NCBI GenBank assembly: GCA_002709385.1
Contig: PAQS01000040.1
Span: 124,001 to 188,000 of the forward strand
Length of the DNA stretch: 64,000 nt
Source: Waddliaceae bacterium
GTDB taxonomy: Bacteria > Chlamydiota > Chlamydiia > Chlamydiales > GCA-2709385
Direction of reading: 5' to 3'
This document shows positions 1 through 6,498 of the stretch, in pieces. The first letter of the stretch is position 1, and the number at the start of each line of letters is the position of its first letter. The position numbers and the translations under genes were made by a program. The notes under the pieces were generated by a model. The model worked only from the letters and a program-made list of their open reading frames with translations. It did no database searches and had not been told where the DNA came from.

Positions 1-1
1 G

Positions 2-241
2 CAAGATCTAAAATCATTTTTCATAAACAAAGAAAAAGAAACTGTAAAAAGCACGAACTCCATGGTAACTTTTTCTAAAGAGATTTCTCTAGAACAGCTG
101 AAGCCTCAATTAAAGTATCAAAAGAAAAAAATCGATATAGATGCTTTAATCAAGGATTTTGCTAAACAAAATAGTTTAGATGGGTTCACGAAGAGCGATA
201 ATTGTACCATTCCGTCCTGTTACTCCATCTCTTCGAAATGA
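2..241 (+). CDS. C-terminal end of an unknown protein (partial, 5' end outside window)
   Basis: An open frame runs from base 2 to a TGA at 239-241, giving about 79 lysine-rich residues with no motif I recognise. It would overlap the 3' end of the convergent pgeF gene by 66 bases, which is unusual. The other two plus-strand frames close early (for example TAA at 76-78), so if a gene enters from the left on this strand this is the most likely frame. It could equally be non-coding sequence downstream of a gene on either strand. Confidence is low. Confidence 0.3.
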   Translation, partial: QDLKSFFINKEKETVKSTNSMVTFSKEISLEQLKPQLKYQKKKIDIDALIKDFAKQNSLDGFTKSDNCTIPSCYSISSK

Positions 242-937
242 AAAATAGTTTTCTTCGTCTTCATAAGTATCGATACGAGCAATTTCAATATTTTCAGGGC
301 GTACACCGATATCACATAACTGGTGCATAGCAAGAGTCCAAAGATCAAAGTATCCCGGTCTTATTTGGTATTTCCAAATAGACTGTGGGAGCTCTTTTTT
401 GTAATTTTTGAATTCAGAATTATTTGGTCCTAAACTTGGAGAGATACAGACAAAAAGATCTTCCGGCCGAGTTCCGTACATCTTGATCATATTCTGTATT
501 GTTGTGGCATAAATATTCTGCACATTGCCTCGCCACCCACAATGAATATTTCCAATCGCACGATTTATGGGATCGTAAAGGATTGTTGCTTGGCAATCAG
601 CATGTTTAATCAAAAGCCCGGTATTATTTTCTTGGGTAATTAAAGCATCGCAGGAGCCCATAATATTAGGGCTTTCTTCATTTACTTCTTCACAGGCTGT
701 ACCATGGATTTGATTCGCCCATACAATCCTATCCAGTTCTAAAGTATCCTGAATAAGCGAAAGGTTTTGTTTTACAGAAGGTTCATCATCACCCAATTGG
801 TATGCTACATTTAAGCTATTGTATGGAGCAGAACTAAAGCCACCTTGTCTACAAAATACACCATGTACAATCTCGGGGAATTGCTTTAATAGAGTAAATT
901 CAAGCCACTTAGGAGTACTCTCAGTTTTTAAGTTCAT
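176..937 (-). CDS. pgeF: Peptidoglycan editing factor PgeF (YfiH/laccase-domain family)
   Basis: 253 residues, the normal length for the YfiH/YlmD/PgeF family (DUF152, formerly called multicopper polyphenol oxidase). The zinc-site signature is complete: His79 (QIHGT), Cys115 (KHADCQ) and His132 (HCGWRG), with spacings of 36 and 17 that match the family. In E. coli the protein removes mis-incorporated amino acids such as L-Ser from peptidoglycan precursors; members also show purine-nucleoside phosphorolysis in vitro. Its presence fits a chlamydial relative that still makes peptidoglycan. It is a single gene with its own leader, divergent from the DoxX gene. The start ATG at 935-937 is followed by the conserved N-terminal part of the family (HGVFCRQGGFS near residue 25). 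Family assignment is firm; the precise in vivo role is inferred. Confidence 0.9.
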   Translation of the reverse strand: MNLKTESTPKWLEFTLLKQFPEIVHGVFCRQGGFSSAPYNSLNVAYQLGDDEPSVKQNLSLIQDTLELDRIVWANQIHGTACEEVNEESPNIMGSCDALITQENNTGLLIKHADCQATILYDPINRAIGNIHCGWRGNVQNIYATTIQNMIKMYGTRPEDLFVCISPSLGPNNSEFKNYKKELPQSIWKYQIRPGYFDLWTLAMHQLCDIGVRPENIEIARIDTYEDEENYFSFRRDGVTGRNGTIIALREPI

Positions 938-1093
938 AGTATAACCTCTTCATATCTATTTGAATTATGAGTGTAGTGTATTCAGCTATTTTTTAGCTCA
1001 AGATCAAATACAAATAGGGTTCAAGATCTATTGAACTAGAAAAAAAGCCGCTCAAAGTATTATAAGAAGTTGAAATCGCAGAGGAGACATAGT

Positions 1094-1495
1094 ATGCGTA
1101 AAAGCTCTAAATATAATGTAATGATCTTAATGGGGTTGCGTTTGCTTATTTCTATAATTTTTATCTATCATGGTTGGCAGAAAATTATAGAGCCTGAATC
1201 TGCTAGAGCCTTCTTTGGTTCAGTAGGGTTTCCTGAAGTCATAGGACCTATCATGGGGTGGGTAGAAGTAGGAGTCGGAGCTTTCCTTTTTGTAGGATTT
1301 TGGAACTCTTGGGCTAATATACTTGCTGCTGCCATTATGTTAGTTGCTATTGCAACTGTTCAAGCTCCAGCGGCTTATCATAGCAGTGTTTTTCTTACAG
1401 CTCCTTTGGAAAGAGATTTACTCATCCTACTCGGAGCTCTTGTCCTCATTTGTCAAGGACCAGGAATTTTAGCCTGGGAACAGCGAGAAGTATAA
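1094..1495 (+). CDS. DoxX family membrane protein
   Basis: A small integral membrane protein with four predicted hydrophobic helices and the DoxX hallmark near the first helix: GLRLLIS followed by IFIYHGWQKI. Near the end it carries the loop ERDLLILLGALVLI typical of DoxX. I place the start at ATG 1094 because AGAGGAG lies about 7 bases upstream; the frame can be opened to a TTG at 1070, but that codon has no ribosome-binding site. The product is then 133 residues, normal for DoxX. Family members have been linked to thiosulfate:quinone oxidoreduction and redox or membrane-stress responses, but most are unassigned, so no reaction is proposed here. It stands alone between pgeF (divergent) and an unknown gene. 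Confidence 0.85.
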   Translation: MRKSSKYNVMILMGLRLLISIIFIYHGWQKIIEPESARAFFGSVGFPEVIGPIMGWVEVGVGAFLFVGFWNSWANILAAAIMLVAIATVQAPAAYHSSVFLTAPLERDLLILLGALVLICQGPGILAWEQREV

Positions 1496-1562
1496 TAAAT
1501 AAATAAGAATTTTATTTTATAGTAGATTTTAACTAAGTGACTTAGTTCATTCGTCGCTTATG

Positions 1563-1648
1563 TTTTCCCATACCCTTCCGATAGATTTAGTGGACACTTT
1601 GCAGATACCCCGTGCCGCTTTCGACTAGAAGGAGAAGGTATGGGAAAA
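1563..1648 (+). promoter_or_regulatory. Inverted repeat covering the RBS and start codon of the 1640 gene
   Basis: The 12 bases at 1563-1574 (TTTTCCCATACC) are the exact reverse complement of 1637-1648 (GGTATGGGAAAA), which contains the start codon ATG 1640. With one bulged C at 1575 the pairing extends three more base pairs into the AGGAGAAGG ribosome-binding site. About 60 bases lie between the arms. In the mRNA this would form a long-range stem that hides the translation start. The pairing is seen in the sequence; the regulatory role is inference. Confidence 0.5.
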
Positions 1649-2131
1649 ATCGTAGCACTTCAAACAGAATTTATTGATTATGATTTAATAATCGATGAAA
1701 TTGAAGTCATAGTACCTAAATATCTTGAAGCCATAGGAGCCTTAGATGAGGTAAGATTATTCGATGCCATTCCACAACTTGTACACAATATGTGTGCTTA
1801 TTGGGAGCGGCTCGTTAAACTATTTGATCAAGTACATGACTATGATCATGGAATTGATTTTCAAGAAATTGAGAAAAACTCACTAAACTCAGAACTAGCA
1901 GTTTTAGAAAAAGTTTATCTCAACATCAATAACGTTATTGCGTTTGATGAAAAAAATTGGAGTTCAGCTATGTGGGATGCAGCTGATGCTGTATTAGAGC
2001 GTATGAATCATGTATTGGCTGATTTGGGCTTTGAAGAACTCCATGAAGATCGTTTGCTTGTTCAAGAAATGCTCCAAAACAATTGTGCAAAACGCAAGAT
2101 ATGGGAAATTCGCACGGCACTAGCGTCATAG
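1640..2131 (+). CDS. Conserved-looking protein of unknown function, 163 aa
   Basis: 163 residues, soluble, mostly helical by composition, with no signal peptide and no transmembrane segment. I do not recognise a family. Notable features are an acidic N-terminal half (DEIEVIVPKYLEAIG, LDEVRLFDAIPQL) and several tryptophans (residues near 55, 106 and 111). The start ATG has an excellent ribosome-binding site, AAGGAGAAGG, but that site and the ATG are complementary to a segment 65 bases upstream. The gene ends 12 bases before a strong bidirectional terminator shared with the convergent leucine-rich protein. It is a monocistronic gene with codon use like its neighbours. The function is unknown. 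Confidence 0.7.
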   Translation: MGKIVALQTEFIDYDLIIDEIEVIVPKYLEAIGALDEVRLFDAIPQLVHNMCAYWERLVKLFDQVHDYDHGIDFQEIEKNSLNSELAVLEKVYLNINNVIAFDEKNWSSAMWDAADAVLERMNHVLADLGFEELHEDRLLVQEMLQNNCAKRKIWEIRTALAS

Positions 2132-2142
2132 ACTGAAAAAGC

Positions 2143-2169
2143 TGGTGTGCTGCTTTAGGCAGCACACCA
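2143..2169. terminator. Bidirectional rho-independent terminator
   Basis: A perfect 11-base-pair stem (TGGTGTGCTGC at 2143-2153, GCAGCACACCA at 2159-2169) with a five-base loop lies between two convergent genes. On the minus strand it is followed by a T run (complement of 2136-2140), so it best serves the leucine-rich gene; on the plus strand the tail is weaker (CAGTTATTT). Confidence 0.85.
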
Positions 2170-2178
2170 CAGTTATTT

Positions 2179-3669
2179 CTATCTTTGCAGTTTTTCATGC
2201 AAATAATCAGGAACTTTCTTTAGAAAATGTTTTCGTCGAATATACGTTAGTCCACACTCAGATAATTTTAGTCTTTCTAAAGGCAAATAGTTGCAAAGAA
2301 ATTTTTCTAGAGATTTAAAACCCTGTTTACTCAGTTCGCAATCATGCATTGTTAAAGCTCTCAAAGAAGGGGTAATCATTGATTTCGAATGTTCGTTATA
2401 GAAAGGCTTGAGAAATTCATTTGATACTCTCATAGAAGAAAAATTAAGCCTTGAAATTGTATTAATGCGAAATAGTAACGTGGCTAATTTGGATGATGCT
2501 TTTTTTGAGAGAAAACAGTTTTTGAAAGTCAGTTTGTCCAAATTTTTAAGTTGTTTGAAAGCTATAGCTAATACTGGCAAGTCGCTCGTGTGTATATCAC
2601 AAGATTGAATAGTCAGTCGCTTAATCATATGAATTTTCTGTAAAAACTCTGTACTTTGTAAAGTTGATAAATCTAAACAGAGCAGAGATTTTGTCGCTTT
2701 GTTTTTTTCACTGTTATTTATCCACTTACAACCATGAAAACAAAGACGATGAATGATTCTCCCTTCTAAAAGTGCATCCAGAAGATTATCTGCAAGCTCT
2801 TCTGAGAATTCACAGTTTTCCAAAGTTAGAGCAGTATTTTTTGTAAGCTTCTTGATATTTGAGTGCTTAAGCATGGTCTTTTCAAGAAATAAGTGTTTTG
2901 TAGACTTAATGTGATCAGAAATTTCTATTTCTAAATCTGGAAGTAGATTGATTTTGCCTAGATGAGAGACAAGGTTTTTTAAAAAAGGAACTAAATCCGA
3001 ATGTACAGTTAATTTTAGTTTTTTTAAGGGGCTGTTTTTATTGATACCATGAAAAATATAATCGCAGTATTCCTGTGAAAGTTCACTGATTTGAAGTGAT
3101 ACAGATGGTAAATAATTGAGCGCTGTTCGAAGTAAATCAGCTAAATTCTGATTCATGATGCATTGATCAATGAAAAGGTGCTTGATGCTTTTTTTCTTAA
3201 CTGCATCTGCTAATTCAGAACTATTCTTGGGCTCGTATAAGACATTTCTAAGTGTAAGCTTTTGGATATCATGATTAAAGTTTAAAGCTAAAGCAATACG
3301 ATCATCAGTGGAATATTCAATTTTACAGTTTTCTAGAGTGAGTTTTTTTAATCCAAGCCAATGAGTTAAACCATCTCCAGTAGTATCTACAGCATAATAG
3401 GATAAAAAATTTTGATTAATAATTGCTTCTGGGTGTTCAAGTTCATTACATGCCTGAAAAAATGCATGTAGGCTATGTAGAGATACGTTTTCTCTTGGAG
3501 AAGGAAAAGGTCCTTTTTGAATGAGTTTTTTCCATTGTTCTGTTAAGTCCCATGTGCTGATATGATTGCATTTATTCGAAAATAATAGTTTAGGGTCAAT
3601 GGGAAGAATAGGTTGGAAAGCTGATGAATACTCAGCCTTTTCTAAGTTGTTTATTGAAGGGGCATACAT
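2179..3669 (-). CDS. Leucine-rich repeat protein, ribonuclease-inhibitor type (candidate effector)
   Basis: 496 residues. From about residue 125 to the end there are repeated segments of the form xxLxxLxLxxCxL (for example near LGLKKLTLENCKIE, IHRLCFHGCKW, LDKLTFKNCFL, LRALTMHDCELS, LERLKLSECGLT), which is the long, Cys/Asn-containing repeat of the RI-like LRR class. There is no signal peptide or membrane helix. Such eukaryote-like repeats are common in amoeba-associated chlamydiae and often belong to type III secreted effectors, but no secretion signal can be proven here. ATG 3669 has GAGGAG 7 bases upstream, and that site is buried in a perfect 9-bp hairpin. It is a monocistronic gene ending at a strong terminator. 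The interaction partner is unknown. Confidence 0.8.
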   Translation of the reverse strand: MYAPSINNLEKAEYSSAFQPILPIDPKLLFSNKCNHISTWDLTEQWKKLIQKGPFPSPRENVSLHSLHAFFQACNELEHPEAIINQNFLSYYAVDTTGDGLTHWLGLKKLTLENCKIEYSTDDRIALALNFNHDIQKLTLRNVLYEPKNSSELADAVKKKSIKHLFIDQCIMNQNLADLLRTALNYLPSVSLQISELSQEYCDYIFHGINKNSPLKKLKLTVHSDLVPFLKNLVSHLGKINLLPDLEIEISDHIKSTKHLFLEKTMLKHSNIKKLTKNTALTLENCEFSEELADNLLDALLEGRIIHRLCFHGCKWINNSEKNKATKSLLCLDLSTLQSTEFLQKIHMIKRLTIQSCDIHTSDLPVLAIAFKQLKNLDKLTFKNCFLSKKASSKLATLLFRINTISRLNFSSMRVSNEFLKPFYNEHSKSMITPSLRALTMHDCELSKQGFKSLEKFLCNYLPLERLKLSECGLTYIRRKHFLKKVPDYLHEKLQR

Positions 3670-3674
3670 TGAAA

Positions 3675-3701
3675 GACTCCTCAGAGATTAGTTGAGGAGT
3701 C
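3675..3701 (-). promoter_or_regulatory. Hairpin sequestering the RBS of the LRR gene
   Basis: Read on the minus strand, GACTCCTCA and TGAGGAGTC form a perfect 9-bp stem with a nine-base loop. The second arm holds the GAGGAG ribosome-binding site, which ends 7 bases before the ATG at 3669. It could also act as the terminator of rsmB upstream, but no U tract follows (the next bases are TTTCA, then the ATG). Structure seen; the role is inference. Confidence 0.55.
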
Positions 3702-3743
3702 CTTATGCGAGAAAAAATAATTAAAACGAAGAGAGATTTTGCT

Positions 3744-5003
3744 TTATGATGAACTTGTACGCTTAAGTGCTGTAGCAAAACCGCCGTCAAATCCATAATG
3801 ATTCGGCAGTATCGTTAGTGATGAGTCAATGATCTCTAGACCAAGGTCAGCGCAAACTTCTTCTACAAGATATTCATTTTCTTCTTTCAAAACACTACAA
3901 GTCATATACCAAATTTGGCCTTCTGGACTCAGTTTATTCATTGATTGCTCAATAAGTTTTTTTTGAGTTTCTACAAGATTTTCAATCGCTTTTTTTTCTA
4001 AGCGCCAACGGGCTTCTGGGCGCTTATTTAGTACACCTGAGTTGCTACAAGGAGCATCAATAAGGATAAGGTCGAATAATTCTTCAGTTTCTAAATTAAG
4101 CCCATCTTTTTGTAGTAACTCAACAGAAAGATCATATTTACGAATGTTTTCTTCTAGCTTAATGCTACGTTTTGGACAAGGCTCATTTGCCCAAACTTGA
4201 GCTTCTGGATAGTGATCGCATAAAAGTAGTGTTTTGCCCCCTGGAGCGGCACAAAGATCTAAAACTTTCTTGGGAGACGATGAGAAACGTGTGAGATAAG
4301 CAAAAAGCTGAATAGGAGTGCTATTTTGAATATAAAGCGCAGGATTTTTTGCTAACTCATAAGTTTTTAAATCATTAGAGATAAAGTAAGTTGTGAAAGG
4401 CTCATAAATAATAGGCTCTTCATTTTCTAAAAAAGAAGGAATAGAACAATGAGGGCGAACTCGTACAGAAGGCGAGAAGTTCTGATTTCCCAATTCTAAA
4501 ATTTGCTCAGCAGTATCGAAACCATAATCATCAAGAAGAGCATGAACAAAATAATCAGAATAAGAGTAACGGATAGCATACGCTTCAGCTGTATCTCCTT
4601 CAGGGAGATTAAAGGTGCTTTCGCCAATTTGACGGAGAAGGAAGTTTAATAAAGCATGTCTCGCAGCATTAAGGTGGCGTTTAACTAAGACCATTGTCTC
4701 TTGCCCAATAGCATATAAAGGAACTTTGTCCATGAAGAAATATTGGTATAAAGCCATATGCATCAAAGTACGCTCTTTGCGTTTGAGCTTGAAAGGAGAC
4801 TTACTGGGAATTTGTCCTAATAAATGATCTAAAGCTCTCTCTTGGCGCACAACCCCATAAGCTAACTCACGAGCAAAACGACGATCCGCATCTATTGCAG
4901 TAGACGCCCAAGGCTCTAATAAATCAGATAAATAACCTTCATCTTTAGCATAAGCTCTTAAAGCAAGATAAACAGCTTCTCGGACAGAAAGATTTTTATT
5001 CAA
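3744..5003 (-). CDS. rsmB: 16S rRNA m5C967 methyltransferase RsmB
   Basis: 419 residues. The N-terminal part (about 1-140) is a NusB-like RNA-binding domain (VREAVYLALRAY, DRRFARELAYGVVRQ, LMHMALYQYFFMD). The C-terminal half is a Rossmann methyltransferase with the SAM-binding motif VLDLCAAPGGKTLLL, the first catalytic-region cysteine in LIDAPCSNSGVL and the second in YMTCSVL. This is the Sun/Fmu/RsmB architecture that methylates C967 in helix 31 of 16S rRNA. The start is a TTG at 5001-5003 behind a weak GGTG site; no in-frame ATG exists near the conserved N terminus, so I accept it. Single gene, divergent from the MFS transporter. Confidence 0.93.
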   Translation of the reverse strand: MNKNLSVREAVYLALRAYAKDEGYLSDLLEPWASTAIDADRRFARELAYGVVRQERALDHLLGQIPSKSPFKLKRKERTLMHMALYQYFFMDKVPLYAIGQETMVLVKRHLNAARHALLNFLLRQIGESTFNLPEGDTAEAYAIRYSYSDYFVHALLDDYGFDTAEQILELGNQNFSPSVRVRPHCSIPSFLENEEPIIYEPFTTYFISNDLKTYELAKNPALYIQNSTPIQLFAYLTRFSSSPKKVLDLCAAPGGKTLLLCDHYPEAQVWANEPCPKRSIKLEENIRKYDLSVELLQKDGLNLETEELFDLILIDAPCSNSGVLNKRPEARWRLEKKAIENLVETQKKLIEQSMNKLSPEGQIWYMTCSVLKEENEYLVEEVCADLGLEIIDSSLTILPNHYGFDGGFATALKRTSSS

Positions 5004-5138
5004 AGCACACCAACGAATGTTTTGTTTATAGTTTAGTTTGTTTATTATATTTAACTAGATATTATTATTCTCCTAATAAAATATTAATTATTAAAATAGT
5101 AAAATATTTGTATCACATTAGATATAAGGTGGAGTGGT

Positions 5139-6359
5139 ATGAATTCTTCAGGGCAGAGCAGCAGCAGTGGATCTGTTGTTGGAGCGATGCTTGTCGCTTG
5201 TTTAGGGCACTTTGTAACAGACTTTTTTTTGGGAATTTGGCCAATTTTTAAAACAATGGCTGGGATTGATTTACGCGTAGCTGGAATCATTGCAGCAGTA
5301 TGCGTGGTTTTTGGTGAAGGATCCCAGTTATTTTTTGGTTCTTTGAGTGATCGTGGTTATGGCAAGCGGGTATTTATCTTTAGTATGCTCATGATCGGTG
5401 CCGGTGCTTTATTTTCTAGCACTTTGAGCTATGGGGCGATTGTTGGACTTTATTTAATTATGGCTGTTGGTTCAGGAGCTTTTCACCCTACCGGAGCATC
5501 TTTAGCCAGTCGAGTAGCGGGTGATCGCAAAGGACTTTTCCTCTCCACATTTTCAGCAATTGGATATTTGGGGTTAGCGAGTAGCCAGTTAGTTTACGTC
5601 TCTACTTTACATTATTTTAATGGCAGTACAGTTGTCCTTATGCTTTTGCCACTAATTGTCGGTTTAGTTGTTTTGTTCTTTTATCGTTTTCCAGAAGTAA
5701 CCAAGAAAAAAACCTCTTCTCATGGTTTTTCTGAAATACGTGAGTTATTTTCTCACCCTCAATTGTCACTACTCTATCTTGCTCTAGTTTGTAATCAAAT
5801 TGTGTTTTGGGCGATGGTCTTTATCCTACCTGATTTATTGCTTGCGAAAGGTTACCCTATGGGGTTGGCGTTAGGAGGTGGACACCTTGCATTGATCGGT
5901 GGTGGAGCACTTATGATGATACCAAGTGGGTATTTAGCTGACATTTTTGGAGAGCGTCGGATTATGTCTGTTGCTGCTTCCATAAGTGTTGTTCTCTTAT
6001 ACGCTTTATTATTTCTTCCTGTTCTTTCTCCTGTGAAGGTTTTTATTTTACTTCTGTGTTTAGGGGGCGGTATTAGCGTTCTTTTACCTGTTGGTGTAGC
6101 TATGGGAACACGTATTCTTCCTGAGCAACCTGGTTTAGTAAGTGCTTTTCTTATGGGTGGAGTATGGATCGTTTCAGAAGGAGTAGGGCCTATGACAGCA
6201 GGAATTCTAAGTTCGATGTTTACTGATGGCGGTCCAGTAAAAGTATTAGCCATCATGGGAATTTGCTGTTTAATCTCTTTATATTGTATTCGACGTCTTG
6301 GGTATTTGAATTCTAATGTTGGTCCATCAGAATTTGAATCAGTAGCCGTTGGAGGTTAG
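5139..6359 (+). CDS. MFS transporter, fosmidomycin-resistance (Fsr)-like
   Basis: 406 residues with 12 predicted transmembrane helices. The start resembles Fsr proteins (LGHFVTDFFLGIWPIFKTM), the cytoplasmic loop 2-3 has GSLSDRGYGKR (the MFS D-R-G motif), and helix 4 carries GSGAFHPTGASLASR, typical of the Fsr branch. The likely role is export of a small molecule by proton antiport; the substrate is not deducible, although the E. coli relative confers fosmidomycin resistance. The ribosome-binding site AAGGTGGAG sits well before ATG 5139. The gene is alone on its transcript or is co-transcribed with the MORN-type protein downstream (135-base gap, no clear terminator). Family is firm, substrate unknown. 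Confidence 0.85.
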   Translation: MNSSGQSSSSGSVVGAMLVACLGHFVTDFFLGIWPIFKTMAGIDLRVAGIIAAVCVVFGEGSQLFFGSLSDRGYGKRVFIFSMLMIGAGALFSSTLSYGAIVGLYLIMAVGSGAFHPTGASLASRVAGDRKGLFLSTFSAIGYLGLASSQLVYVSTLHYFNGSTVVLMLLPLIVGLVVLFFYRFPEVTKKKTSSHGFSEIRELFSHPQLSLLYLALVCNQIVFWAMVFILPDLLLAKGYPMGLALGGGHLALIGGGALMMIPSGYLADIFGERRIMSVAASISVVLLYALLFLPVLSPVKVFILLLCLGGGISVLLPVGVAMGTRILPEQPGLVSAFLMGGVWIVSEGVGPMTAGILSSMFTDGGPVKVLAIMGICCLISLYCIRRLGYLNSNVGPSEFESVAVGG

Positions 6360-6371
6360 ACTAAAGGTTTT

Positions 6372-6498
6372 GCATAAAAAAACTCCAAGTCCTTGTTAGA
6401 AAGAGTCTGCGACGATAAAATAGAATGTCAATGACTCAATTTCATATATTGGGTTTATAGATGAGTTTTTCTCTCGCTACATCGGAGTTTTTTTATGC
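6372..6498 (+). promoter_or_regulatory. 15-bp inverted repeat covering the RBS and start codon of the MORN-type gene
   Basis: Bases 6372-6386 (GCATAAAAAAACTCC) are the exact reverse complement of 6484-6498 (GGAGTTTTTTTATGC). The second arm contains the whole GGAG ribosome-binding site, the T7 spacer and the ATG at 6495. The arms are 97 bases apart, with the first arm 12 bases after the MFS stop codon. Base pairing would close translation initiation. The match is seen directly; regulation is inferred. Confidence 0.6.

Noticed and set aside
1968-2198. Minus-strand frame overlapping the end of the 163-aa gene
   Set aside because: Runs through the bidirectional terminator and antisense to the better-supported gene.
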